From Campylobacteraceae bacterium UBA1877 (GTDB lineage: Bacteria; Campylobacterota; Campylobacteria; Campylobacterales; Campylobacteraceae): 20,087 nt of DNA. A program made the position numbers and the translations under genes. Below, piece after piece: positions 1-7,806 of the stretch; position 1 is the stretch's first letter; each line of letters begins with the position of its first letter. The notes beneath the pieces were generated by a model. It ran no database searches, was not told the origin of the DNA, and saw only the letters and a list, made by a program, of their open reading frames with translations. The stretch is from assembly GCA_002352945.1 (NCBI GenBank), contig DDHL01000034.1, forward strand, positions 37,618 through 57,704, in the 5' to 3' direction.

Positions 1-203
1 CCAAACGATAAAAGCAGCCAATAGACTCCAACCATCCCAGCTGTACTTGCTATTGGATGGGTTGAGATAAAAGTATCAACCTCTTTAGTGTGCAAATAGA
101 GCCAATCTAAAAATCGCAAATCCATCCCACTAGCTGTTGCAATAATTCCAAAAAGAAGAATTACAAAAAGGCTAGCAAAGATTATCTTTTTGCTCTGTTT
201 CAT
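1..203 (-). CDS. Probable TVP38/TMEM64-family membrane protein, N-terminal part (cut by window edge)
   Basis: About 67 codons are visible, running off the left edge. The ATG is at 203. The protein starts with a charged tip and a hydrophobic helix (about residues 6-24). A stretch with TKEVDTFISTHPIA follows, then a second hydrophobic stretch ending VYWLLLSFG. A membrane start, a soluble stretch with a 'hPhla' motif and another membrane helix is the usual beginning of TVP38/TMEM64 (DedA-like, SNARE-associated) proteins, which are inner-membrane proteins of poorly defined transport or lipid-scrambling role. The start overlaps the end of the upstream hydrolase gene by 32 bp, so the two are probably co-transcribed and translationally coupled. 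The ribosome site is weak (GGA about 9 nt upstream). The conserved centre of the family lies outside the window, so the family call is tentative. Confidence 0.5.
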   Translation of the reverse strand, partial: MKQSKKIIFASLFVILLFGIIATASGMDLRFLDWLYLHTKEVDTFISTHPIASTAGMVGVYWLLLSF

Positions 204-744
204 TAAAAAAGTTCCAAATTGTATCAAAATGGCGCTCAATTCCCTCAAAACTGTGCGAGCCGCCCTCCTCTAAAATAGTTTTAGATTTTGGAAGCTTTTT
301 AATAGCTTCATTAAAATCTAAAACCTCATCTTTTTTTTGCAATAAAAGCAGACAATTTTTTTCATTGGGATTTTTTACTTCAAATTGCTCAAGCTCTTTT
401 AGATGCAAACTTGTCCAATCAAAACCGCTACCATCATAGTATGAAACCGCTCGTGTTATTTTGCCCAAACTCTTTTGGGGATTAAGGGCTGGATTTATAA
501 GAGCGCACTTTAATTCAAATTTATTTGCTAGATAGAGTGCATAAAAACCCCCAAGGGAAGAGCCAATAAGAGATGGTTTTTTATATGGCAAAATAGAGTT
601 AATGATTTGTGTAAGGGTATCAATTGCCAAAACTGGCTGATATGCAAGAGATGGCGCTAATATTTTTCGCCCAAAGTGTGCTCTAAAAAGCGATGCTTTT
701 AACCCTAGTCCCGAACCGCCAAAACCATGAATATAAATTATCAT
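172..744 (-). CDS. YqiA/UPF0227-like alpha/beta-hydrolase (esterase-type)
   Basis: A 190-aa cytosolic protein opening with MIIYIHGFGGSG, the oxyanion-side HGF motif at the very N-terminus as in YqiA/YcfP esterases. The nucleophile elbow GSSLGG puts the serine at residue 63. A probable acid residue is Asp139 (KKDEVLD) and the probable catalytic His is 164 (GGSHSFEG). Length matches the family (about 180-200 aa). An upstream in-frame start at 774 would add ten residues, but AGGAG sits 8 nt before the ATG at 744, so I chose 744. It lies 63 bp after the DUF255 gene and overlaps the next membrane-protein gene, suggesting one transcription unit. The natural substrate is unknown; family members hydrolyse short acyl esters in vitro. 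Confidence 0.8.
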   Translation of the reverse strand: MIIYIHGFGGSGLGLKASLFRAHFGRKILAPSLAYQPVLAIDTLTQIINSILPYKKPSLIGSSLGGFYALYLANKFELKCALINPALNPQKSLGKITRAVSYYDGSGFDWTSLHLKELEQFEVKNPNEKNCLLLLQKKDEVLDFNEAIKKLPKSKTILEEGGSHSFEGIERHFDTIWNFFNETEQKDNLC

Positions 745-807
745 CTCTTCATCTCCTCGGTAGCATTGTAGCATAAGAAGTAATCAGAAAAGATTTTATA
801 TAACCAT

Positions 808-2733
808 TTAGCTTAAATGACAATCAAGCAAAACATCTTCTAACTCCCCCTCTTGCAGACAGCTTCCAAAGGTGCAAGCCCTTGTTTTAGACTCTTTTGA
901 GGCAACGATTAAAACAAGGGGGTTTTGGCTAGTGAGGCTATGGGCTTTTGATACTTGCTTTAGTGGTACATGTAAAACTATGAAATTTCCCAAAAGCGCG
1001 CTAAAAGTGCGCATCATCTCTGGATACGCATGGGGATATTTTATAATGGCTCCAGAAGCAAGATAGGCCATCTTTTGAACCTCACTTTTTAAACCCATAT
1101 TGCCCTCAATCAAAGCAAGTCTTAATAGCTGATACATCATGCAAGCTGCAGCGCTTTTGTAAGATGCGTCCTCCAAGGGTGCTTTTGCTTCAAAACCATC
1201 TTTGCTCAAATACCACGAACCGTTTCTATAAAAACTCTCTTTTGCCTCAAATGCAAGCTCTTTAGCAAGCAAAAGGTATTTATTTTGTGCGCTAAAAGAG
1301 TAAGCTGTAATTAAAGCTTCAACCAAAAAAGCGTAATCTTCAAGCAAACCTTTGACCTTCAAAGGAGAGTTTAAAACCATTTGATGGTACAAAACACCAT
1401 TTACATGTAAAGAGTTTATCAAGCTATCAAGCACTTTAAAACCCAAATTAAAATAACTCTTATCAACCCATTTTCCAGCCTCAAAAAGGCCAGTAACCAT
1501 AAGGGCATTCCATGATGTAAGAATTTTTGTATCTATAAAAGGAAATGGGGTTTTAGAGCGCAGTTTTTTTAAAATCTTTTTTGCCTCATCTAATCTTTTG
1601 GGATAAAAAAAGTTTTTACAGTATGGATTTGAAGTTTTGTTTTCAAAATTTCCATCTGGGGTAATGTTTAAATATTTTAAAATCTCATCAGCACTTTGAG
1701 TATCAAAACCAGACTCCAATAAAGCCTTTTTTGCTGCATCATATTTAAATACAAAATACTTCCCCTCCTCTCCCAAGCTATCAGCATCGCTTGCGCTCAT
1801 ATAGAGGTATTTAGTTAAAAATCGCTCATTCATTGCCTCAACTATCCCGCTAATCTTATCTTTTAAAAAAGAACTTGGACTCTTTGCGTAGAGTTTGCTA
1901 AGACTTACAAGCAGTTCTGCATTTGTATAGAGCATCTTTTCAAAATGGGGAATTTGCCACTGTTTATCAACACTGTATCTATAAAAACCCCCTTCAATTT
2001 GATCATAAATTCCACCAAGAGCCATAGCTTCAAGGCTCTCTTTAGCTATCTTAAATCCACCCTCATCATTCATTAAACTAGAGAGTTTAAGAAGGTTTGA
2101 AAATGTGCTTGCGTGGGGAAATTTTGGAGCACTTCCCACGCCCTTGTCAATCGCATCAAAACTCTCTTTAATATTTTTTATAAAATCTTTTAGCACACTT
2201 TCATCAAACTCTTTTGGGCTATCTTTGAAATTTTGCATCCTCATGATTGCTTGTGTGATACTAATAGCACTCTTTGCTAATTCATCAGCAGAATTTCTCT
2301 TTTTCTCGACAAAAAATTGCAGCAATTGCAAAAACCCCATCATGCCGTTTTTTGATTGTGCAGGCAGATATGTTCCTGCAAAAACAACCTTTTTATCTGG
2401 AAGCATCACAATACTAAGCGGCCATCCGCCTGCTCTTCTTTGAAGCAAGTAGTGTACATCTTGGTAATATTTATCAATGTGGGGCATCTCTTCGCGGTCA
2501 ACTTTGATGCTAATAAAATTTTCATTAAGCTCATTTGCAATAGCTTCATTTTCAAAGCTCTCTTTTTCCATTACATGGCACCAATGGCATGTGCTATATC
2601 CAATGGATAAGAATATGAGTTTATCCTCGTTTTGTGCTTTTAAAAAGGCTTCATCACTCCATGGAAACCACCAAACTGGATTCTTAGCATGTTGGAGCAG
2701 ATATGGTGAGTCTTCATCTTTTAATCTATTCAT
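808..2733 (-). CDS. DUF255 / YyaL-type thioredoxin-domain protein
   Basis: A 641-aa protein. Residues 1-160 form the DUF255 thioredoxin-like domain with the family signature ([14 protein letters not shown] near residue 9, then [14 protein letters not shown]). The CHWC redox-type motif is Cys49-Cys52. The remaining 480 residues resemble the alpha/alpha-barrel (N-acylglucosamine 2-epimerase-like) half of YyaL/SPATA20 proteins, including [25 protein letters not shown] and TSWNALM. The length is slightly short for the family (about 650-700 aa). No signal peptide is visible, so it is probably cytosolic. The biochemical role of this widespread family is not established. The ATG at 2733 is preceded by AAAGGA, which is the right arm of a 14-bp palindrome lying just after a TATAAT box. 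It is the first gene of a likely three-gene unit. Its 5' part carries dense TTTACATGTAAA-like sites (see repeats). Confidence 0.88.
   Translation of the reverse strand: MNRLKDEDSPYLLQHAKNPVWWFPWSDEAFLKAQNEDKLIFLSIGYSTCHWCHVMEKESFENEAIANELNENFISIKVDREEMPHIDKYYQDVHYLLQRRAGGWPLSIVMLPDKKVVFAGTYLPAQSKNGMMGFLQLLQFFVEKKRNSADELAKSAISITQAIMRMQNFKDSPKEFDESVLKDFIKNIKESFDAIDKGVGSAPKFPHASTFSNLLKLSSLMNDEGGFKIAKESLEAMALGGIYDQIEGGFYRYSVDKQWQIPHFEKMLYTNAELLVSLSKLYAKSPSSFLKDKISGIVEAMNERFLTKYLYMSASDADSLGEEGKYFVFKYDAAKKALLESGFDTQSADEILKYLNITPDGNFENKTSNPYCKNFFYPKRLDEAKKILKKLRSKTPFPFIDTKILTSWNALMVTGLFEAGKWVDKSYFNLGFKVLDSLINSLHVNGVLYHQMVLNSPLKVKGLLEDYAFLVEALITAYSFSAQNKYLLLAKELAFEAKESFYRNGSWYLSKDGFEAKAPLEDASYKSAAACMMYQLLRLALIEGNMGLKSEVQKMAYLASGAIIKYPHAYPEMMRTFSALLGNFIVLHVPLKQVSKAHSLTSQNPLVLIVASKESKTRACTFGSCLQEGELEDVLLDCHLS
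1400..1411. repeat. TTTACATGTAAA palindrome, copy inside the DUF255 gene
   Basis: Exact copy within coding sequence, read in the gene frame as LHV (SLHVNG). Related cores TACATGTA occur at 967-974 (same gene, LHV again), 7374-7381 (kinase gene, IHV) and 15854-15861 (second kinase gene, ALHVG). Confidence 0.8.
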
Positions 2734-2741
2734 AAAAATCC

Positions 2742-2753
2742 TTTACATGTAAA
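2742..2753. repeat. TTTACATGTAAA palindrome, copy in a promoter/leader
   Basis: Exact copy, extended to CTTTACATGTAAAG (2741-2754). It lies directly between the TATAAT box and the start codon of the DUF255 gene, and its right arm supplies the AAAGGA ribosome site. Confidence 0.8.
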
Positions 2754-2754
2754 G

Positions 2755-2760
2755 ATTATA
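2755..2760 (-). promoter_or_regulatory. -10 box (TATAAT) of the DUF255 gene
   Basis: TATAAT on the minus strand, about 22 nt before the start codon. There is no TTGACA-like -35, which is normal for Campylobacterota sigma-70 promoters. The predicted start of transcription falls inside the palindrome 2741-2754, so that element covers +1 and the ribosome site. Confidence 0.55.
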
Positions 2761-2828
2761 GGATTAAATGAGAAAGATTTATTAATGGGATAAAAACCAA
2801 TCTTTTTAATGAAGAAATATCTAAGATT

Positions 2829-2972
2829 TTAACTGCTCTTTTTTGGTTTGCAAAGATACTTTTTTATCATTGATTGGGCTTTACACTTTTTGCAAGTAAA
2901 GGGTGGGTTCTTTTGAAGAGTAGCTTTAAAATTTTTTCGCTCCTCTTTATCCATTTTGCAAAATGTTTTCAC
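2829..2972 (-). CDS. Small 47-aa CxxC protein (uncharacterised)
   Basis: A short reading frame of 47 residues with a GTG start at 2972. AAGGGG lies 5 nt upstream and overlaps the stop region of the helicase gene, which ends only 9 nt earlier, so it looks translationally coupled to it. An in-frame ATG at 2954 (residue 7) is the fallback start. The protein is very basic. It contains PPFTCKKCKAQS (Cys27-x2-Cys30), a third Cys at 41 (YLCKPKK) and one more at 5, so it could be a minimal zinc knuckle. I do not recognise a named family. Good ribosome site, a compact gene junction and a protein-like cysteine pattern argue that it is real, but size makes this uncertain. Confidence 0.6.
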   Translation of the reverse strand: MKTFCKMDKEERKNFKATLQKNPPFTCKKCKAQSMIKKYLCKPKKSS

Positions 2973-2981
2973 ACAAACCCC

Positions 2982-5009
2982 TTAGCTAATCAAGCCAGCT
3001 TCAACCAAAAATGGAGAGTGGATGTAGTTAATCTTTTTGATTTTATCGTATTTTGCAAAAGAAAGATAGAGCCTATTTTTTGCCCTCGTTGCTGCAACAT
3101 AAAAGAGCCTTCGCTCCTCTTCTAAACTTCCACCCATGCTCATAAGTTTTCGATTCGGAAACCTTCCATCCATCAAATCTATAACATACACATCATCAAA
3201 TTCCAACCCCTTGCTTGCATGAACGCTCAATAAATTTACACCCTCTCCTTCGCTCATTTCGCTGCTTCCAAGGGTTAGTGCATTTAAAAATCGCTCAGAT
3301 GAGTTGTAATTGTATGATAAATCTCGCAGCAACATGCCTTTTCTTGCAATGCGCTCTCTTGCCTCATGACGGGCTTTTTCATCCACTGAGCCATCTTTTA
3401 AAGTAGCTCTTTTAGTTGATAAAATCTGCACAACTCTTTCATAAATTTTTGAATTTAGGGCGTATTCTACAAGCGTTGTTGGCCTTTTAATACGCCTTGT
3501 TTCTTTGATATAAAGATAAAAGTCATACAAAAAACGCGCCCCTTCATCGGTTAATTTTGAAAGTTTTAAAATTGGATTTGATAAAAAGGATTCTTCAAAT
3601 CCAAGCTTATAAAATCTAGCAACAGAGCCAACTTCATAATAGTCATCAAATAGTCCAAGCTGCCTATTGGTTGCGCGTGTTTGATAGGGATTTACATCAT
3701 CTCTTGGATCAAAAAAGCCTTTGTGTATATCTTTATCTCCTAATATATAGAGTCCATCAAAAAGCTCTTTTGAGAGTGCTGGACCAATGCCTTTTGCATA
3801 CTCAAAAAGGTGGATAAAAGCCATCATATCCTTTGGATTTACAACAACACTTAATAGATCAATAAGCGCTTTAACCTCCTTTGCATCAAAAAAGCTTATA
3901 CCCCCTTTTCTTTTGCAAGGTATGCCAACTTCACGTAAACTAGCCTCAATCCCATCCGCACTTGAATTGTTTCTAAAAATTACTGCAATGTTATGATAAG
4001 CTGTATTTGAAGTGCGAATAAGAGAAGCTATAGCTTGATACTGCGCAAAGAGTTCACTATATATGAGCAATTTTGGAGGCTCAAAATTACCAGTTCTAGT
4101 TACTTCAAGTTTTTTTGGATAGAGCCTTGGATTTTTTTCAATAACTCGGTTTGCAAGGGAGAGGATTTTAGATGAGGAGCGGTAATTTTTTGTAAGCGTA
4201 AAAACTTTTGCATCTGGATACCTTGTGCTAAATGAACCAATAATATTGATATTTGCCCCATTAAATGCGTAAATACTCTGATCATAATCCCCAACACAAA
4301 AAAGACTTTTACATGTAAAAGCATCAACCAAAGAGCCTTGCAAAGTATTGGTATCTTGATACTCATCTACCAAAATCTCTTTAAAATTTATTGGGGCACC
4401 CTTTATGAGTTGCTGGCGCATAAGTAGAAGCAAATCGTTAAAATCCACATATCCAAAACGCCTTTTTTGCTCGCTAAATTCTCTTAAAATATCTTCATAA
4501 ATATCAAAATAGACCCCATGGTCGCTGTTGCTCTCTTTGAGCCATTGACTAAAACTTTGGTTCTCATTTGTATTTTGATACAAAGAGTATAAATCGTACA
4601 AATAGTTTGCCTGATAAGGCTTAATGGGAGAGTCTATGTGATCAAAGCGCCGTTTGCCGTGGATGGTTTTAAGAAGTATTTTTAACTCTTTTGGCTGCTT
4701 TAAGACAATATTTTTACCAAGCCTTTTTAAAAGGCGGTAACTTACTGCATGAAAGGTCCCAGATTCAATTTTTAAAGCTACATCTTTTCCAAAAAATTTT
4801 CCAACTCTCTCAACCATTTCACTAGCAGCTTTGTTGGTAAAAGTAAGCAATAAAATATGCTCAGGCTTTACTTTCTTACTAAGCAAATAGGCAATTCTAG
4901 CTACTATAGTAGAGGTCTTTCCGGTACCAGCACTAGCAATAACAAGATTGTATCCAAAAGGGGCCGTTGCAGCCGCACGTTGTTCTTCGTTTAAGTGAGA
5001 AAGGGGCAT
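2982..5009 (-). CDS. UvrD/Rep/PcrA-family ATP-dependent DNA helicase
   Basis: A 675-aa superfamily 1A helicase with every core motif in order. These are the Q-motif region LNEEQRAAA (6-14), Walker A ASAGTGKT (25-32, Lys31), LTFTNKAA (55-62), Walker B DEYQD (215-219), GDYDQSIYAFNGA (240-252), LTKNYRSS (272-279), VHASKGLEFDDV near the C-terminus, and the motif VI-like YVAATRAKNRLYLSF. It unwinds DNA 3'-5' in repair or replication restart. It is slightly shorter than UvrD (about 720 aa), and the tail typical of UvrD/PcrA is missing. I leave the symbol blank because Rep, PcrA and UvrD cannot be separated here. The ATG at 5009 has AAAAGG 5 nt upstream, with a TATAAT box at 5044-5039. The 47-aa CxxC gene follows at once. 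Confidence 0.93.
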   Translation of the reverse strand: MPLSHLNEEQRAAATAPFGYNLVIASAGTGKTSTIVARIAYLLSKKVKPEHILLLTFTNKAASEMVERVGKFFGKDVALKIESGTFHAVSYRLLKRLGKNIVLKQPKELKILLKTIHGKRRFDHIDSPIKPYQANYLYDLYSLYQNTNENQSFSQWLKESNSDHGVYFDIYEDILREFSEQKRRFGYVDFNDLLLLMRQQLIKGAPINFKEILVDEYQDTNTLQGSLVDAFTCKSLFCVGDYDQSIYAFNGANINIIGSFSTRYPDAKVFTLTKNYRSSSKILSLANRVIEKNPRLYPKKLEVTRTGNFEPPKLLIYSELFAQYQAIASLIRTSNTAYHNIAVIFRNNSSADGIEASLREVGIPCKRKGGISFFDAKEVKALIDLLSVVVNPKDMMAFIHLFEYAKGIGPALSKELFDGLYILGDKDIHKGFFDPRDDVNPYQTRATNRQLGLFDDYYEVGSVARFYKLGFEESFLSNPILKLSKLTDEGARFLYDFYLYIKETRRIKRPTTLVEYALNSKIYERVVQILSTKRATLKDGSVDEKARHEARERIARKGMLLRDLSYNYNSSERFLNALTLGSSEMSEGEGVNLLSVHASKGLEFDDVYVIDLMDGRFPNRKLMSMGGSLEEERRLFYVAATRAKNRLYLSFAKYDKIKKINYIHSPFLVEAGLIS
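4308..4319. repeat. TTTACATGTAAA palindrome, copy inside the helicase gene
   Basis: Exact copy, extended by one pair to TTTTACATGTAAAA. It is read in the gene frame as FTCK (AFTCKS, helicase residues 230-235). Confidence 0.8.
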
Positions 5010-5038
5010 AAAAACCTTTTAGGAGATATTGAAGGCTA

Positions 5039-5044
5039 ATTATA
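5039..5044 (-). promoter_or_regulatory. -10 box (TATAAT) of the helicase gene
   Basis: TATAAT preceded by TG-rich TTTTTG (extended -10-like) on the minus strand, about 30 nt before the helicase ATG. It lies in a 189-bp divergent, very AT-rich intergenic region. Confidence 0.5.
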
Positions 5045-5111
5045 CAAAAATAGAGTTAAGAAGCCTTTATGAATAAAAGTATCCAAAACAATAAAAAATA
5101 GGTATGGAAAA

Positions 5112-5138
5112 TATGTATAATTTGTGTTAAAATACATA
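5112..5138 (+). promoter_or_regulatory. Promoter region of the regulator-kinase cassette, with an inverted repeat
   Basis: TATAAT at 5116-5121 is a good -10. It overlaps the left arm of a 7-bp inverted repeat, TATGTAT (5112-5118) and ATACATA (5132-5138), that spans the expected start of transcription. A TATTAC at 5147-5152 matches the direct repeats found before the GGDEF/EAL gene. This would give a leader of about 70 nt before the TTG start. Operator function is inference. Confidence 0.4.
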
Positions 5139-5198
5139 AATATAAATATTACTATAAATAACTCAATAAATGTTAAATTATGAAAGAAGGTTTTTGGT

Positions 5199-5888
5199 TT
5201 GAATTTGAACTATTTAAAAAATATCCATCTACTCATTGTAGAAGATGATGAGGTTGCTGCTGATTTTTTAGCAAGCTCCCTTGAAGATATTTTTAAAAAA
5301 ATCTATATCAAAAATGATGGCGCAAGTGCTTTTGAATTTATTGAAAATAATAAAATCGATGCTCTTATTACAGATTTGGCAATGCCCAATATGCAAGGTA
5401 TAACTTTAATTAAAAAACTAAGGGAGAATGAAAAAAATAAAGGCAATAAAACATTACCAATCATTGTTATTAGCGGAAGAAAAGAGAGTGATGAATTAGT
5501 AGAAATTGTGCGCTATAATCTCATTGACTATATTGTCAAACCCTTTACATTCAAGCGCCTTTATGAAATGCTTGAAAGATTGAGCAAATCCCTCATTGAA
5601 AATAATAGAAGAGACTTTTACATTGATAATGCAAGGATTTATGATCCAACAACAAAGAGTATTAAATTTGAAAATAAAACCATCCCTTTAACTTCTTTGG
5701 AGGCTCATTTATTAGAGTTATTACTAGAAAACAGAGGAACACTTCTTCCAAAATCAACCATAATGGAGCAAATTTATCCAAGTGAGATTAATGATTCAGC
5801 ATTTCGCAATCTTTTAGTGCGGCTTCGCAAAAAAGTCGGAAAAGAAAATATTTTAACAAAAAGGGATTTGGGGCTTTTGCTCAAATGA
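5199..5888 (+). CDS. OmpR-family response regulator
   Basis: A 229-aa two-domain regulator. The receiver (about 9-125) has the acidic pair Asp16/Asp17, phospho-acceptor Asp59 (LITDLAMPNMQG), Ser92 in VISGRK and Lys114 in IVKPF. A winged-helix trans_reg_C domain (about 147-228) follows, with LTSLEAHLLELLLENRG and NLLVRLRKKVG. The last strand ends DLGLLLK rather than the usual GxGY, a small deviation. The TTG start is supported by AAGAAGG 8 nt upstream; the ATG at 5180 is in another frame. Its stop overlaps the kinase ATG (ATGA), so the two are translationally coupled and almost certainly partners. It is the first gene of a plus-strand cassette in a mostly minus-strand neighbourhood. Confidence 0.88.
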   Translation: MNLNYLKNIHLLIVEDDEVAADFLASSLEDIFKKIYIKNDGASAFEFIENNKIDALITDLAMPNMQGITLIKKLRENEKNKGNKTLPIIVISGRKESDELVEIVRYNLIDYIVKPFTFKRLYEMLERLSKSLIENNRRDFYIDNARIYDPTTKSIKFENKTIPLTSLEAHLLELLLENRGTLLPKSTIMEQIYPSEINDSAFRNLLVRLRKKVGKENILTKRDLGLLLK

Positions 5889-7738
5889 AAATTGGTTTTC
5901 TTTTTCTTTTTCTTTTAACTCTTCTTGATGCAAAAACACTCACCATTGATGAAAACTTTACGAAACAAAGCAACATTGGCTACGGTAGTTACACTTTAAC
6001 TTTTTTTGACGATTTTAACACAATCGACAAAAAAAGTTTTAAACCAATCAAAAAACCCAATATTGGCTATCAGGTTGGAAAATATATTTGGACTAAAACT
6101 AAAATTCATAATGCAACATCAAAAACACAAAAAATAGTAGCCTACCATCCTCGCCCTGGAACTGATTGCTTTAGTATCTATATGTTTAAAAATGAAAAAA
6201 TTTTTAAAGTCTATCACATGGGCGATTCAAAACCATTTAGCAATAGACCTCTCAAAAGTCGCCAAAGTGGAATTAGTTTTCAGATTAATCCAAATGAAAC
6301 AATCACACTATATACAATGGCATCTAATAAGACAACGCTCATTGCTGAAACAGTTATAGCTAAAGCTAACACATATCTTTTTGATGAAATAGTCACAGCC
6401 ATTACAACATCCTTTTTGAGTGCAATTGTGTTAATAATCATGATTTTTTCTGGAATTCTTTTATTTCATTTTAATAAGCTTTCATCAATCATTTTTCTTT
6501 TGCACATTTTTTTAACCCAAACATTTTATATTAGCTACAATGGATACATAATCTATCTCTCTGAAGGGTTTTTGACCTCTTTGAGTGAATTTTTTGTCTT
6601 GCAAGGCGCAATTATTGCAATGATTTGTATCTTGCTGTTTGATCTTTTCTTTTTTGATATAAAAAAGCACTCTTTTGTTGCCTATAAAGTTGCAATATTT
6701 TACTTAATACTACAAATAATCTTTGCAATAAGTACAATATATCCTAATTCGCTTTTAGGGCAAATGATAGCTCCATATGCATCTTACATGATAAATTTAA
6801 TCCTTGTAACAGCTTACATCTTTTTAATTTTACTTTTAAGAGCAAAAATCCCATATGGGCGCTACTATGTTAGTGCTAGATTTTTTCACTATACAGGAAT
6901 TTTTATCTATATAATGGCAATTTTAGGCAAGATAAAAGAGAATTTTTTTACCATGCATATTGGAATTATTGGCACCATTTTAGAGGGTATGATTGCAACA
7001 TTTGTCTTTTATAAAATAATAAAAGACAAATTAAAAGAGGCAAATAGAACCAAAGAACTCTTAAAAAAGCATGCAAGGTTTTTATCAACAGGAAAAACCC
7101 TAGCTACAATTATCCACCAGTGGAAAGCTCCACTAAATAGATTAGGCACTATCACAATTTACCTGCAATCACTTCTTTTAAAACCTAAAATTCCCCATGA
7201 AGCCTTATCAAATTCAATTAATCACTTACAAAATGCCATATCAATTATGGATAATACAATCACATCTTTTTATGACTTTTATAAAAAAGACTCCAAGCCT
7301 AACACCTTTAATGTCCACAATAAAATCGAAAGCATACTAGATATTTTAAAGCCACAAGTTGATAATTTTCATATACATGTAGAAAATAAAACCAACCCCC
7401 AAATAACTCTTTTTTCAAGAGCGGATATTTTTGGACACACACTCATGATAATTTTACAAAATGCAATCAACTCCCTTAAAAACTGTGATCTTCAAAGAAG
7501 AGTAACTATTAGTTCAACCATAGAGAACGATTTTTTAATTATCAATGTAAAAGATAATGGCACAGGATTTAAAAAGGAGATTATAGATAATTTTCCAAAC
7601 CATATTTCTCAAAGTAAAAAAGGTCTTGGAATTGGTCTTGGAATTGCACACTATTTGGTAACAAAAGAGTTAAAAGGAAGATTAATCCTTAGCAATCTTC
7701 CCAAAGGGGCTTTAGTTACGATAAAACTCAATAAGTAG
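5885..7738 (+). CDS. 7TMR-DISM sensor histidine kinase
   Basis: A 617-aa inner-membrane kinase. Residues 1-16 are a signal peptide (MKIGFLFLFLLTLLDA). Residues 17-160 form a beta-rich extracytoplasmic domain of the 7TMR-DISMED2 type (VGKYIWTKTKIHN). About seven hydrophobic segments lie between 168 and 380. The H-box TIIHQWKAPLNRL (His411), N-box ILQNAINSL (Asn526), VKDNGTG (Asp557) and GLGIGLGIA (580-588) are all intact, so it should phosphorylate the OmpR-type regulator encoded just before it. DISMED2 domains are thought to bind carbohydrate-like ligands, but the signal here is unknown. A TACATGTA core lies inside the gene at 7374-7381. The coding sequence is very AT-rich, particularly across the membrane segments. 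Confidence 0.9.
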   Translation: MKIGFLFLFLLTLLDAKTLTIDENFTKQSNIGYGSYTLTFFDDFNTIDKKSFKPIKKPNIGYQVGKYIWTKTKIHNATSKTQKIVAYHPRPGTDCFSIYMFKNEKIFKVYHMGDSKPFSNRPLKSRQSGISFQINPNETITLYTMASNKTTLIAETVIAKANTYLFDEIVTAITTSFLSAIVLIIMIFSGILLFHFNKLSSIIFLLHIFLTQTFYISYNGYIIYLSEGFLTSLSEFFVLQGAIIAMICILLFDLFFFDIKKHSFVAYKVAIFYLILQIIFAISTIYPNSLLGQMIAPYASYMINLILVTAYIFLILLLRAKIPYGRYYVSARFFHYTGIFIYIMAILGKIKENFFTMHIGIIGTILEGMIATFVFYKIIKDKLKEANRTKELLKKHARFLSTGKTLATIIHQWKAPLNRLGTITIYLQSLLLKPKIPHEALSNSINHLQNAISIMDNTITSFYDFYKKDSKPNTFNVHNKIESILDILKPQVDNFHIHVENKTNPQITLFSRADIFGHTLMIILQNAINSLKNCDLQRRVTISSTIENDFLIINVKDNGTGFKKEIIDNFPNHISQSKKGLGIGLGIAHYLVTKELKGRLILSNLPKGALVTIKLNK

Positions 7739-7747
7739 TTCTTATAA

Positions 7748-7780
7748 TATTACATTAGTATTACTTTTATATTATATAAT
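7748..7780 (+). promoter_or_regulatory. Promoter of the GGDEF/EAL gene with 11-bp-spaced direct repeats
   Basis: TATAAT at 7775-7780 is the -10. In the -35 zone, TATTAC occurs at 7748-7753 and again at 7759-7764, exactly 11 bp apart, the one-helical-turn spacing used by OmpR-family regulators. The OmpR-type regulator encoded two genes upstream is an obvious candidate binder. The predicted transcript would begin near 7787. Confidence 0.45.
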
Positions 7781-7806
7781 GTATAAAAAAATTCATGAGG
7801 TTTCAG

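Noticed and set aside
2105..2443. 112-aa plus-strand frame opposite the DUF255 gene
   Set aside because: Antisense shadow with low-complexity composition; the minus-strand gene explains the codon pattern.
5180..5248. 22-codon frame starting at an ATG just before the response regulator
   Set aside because: Out of frame with the regulator and no good ribosome site; the AAGAAGG there fits the TTG at 5199 better.
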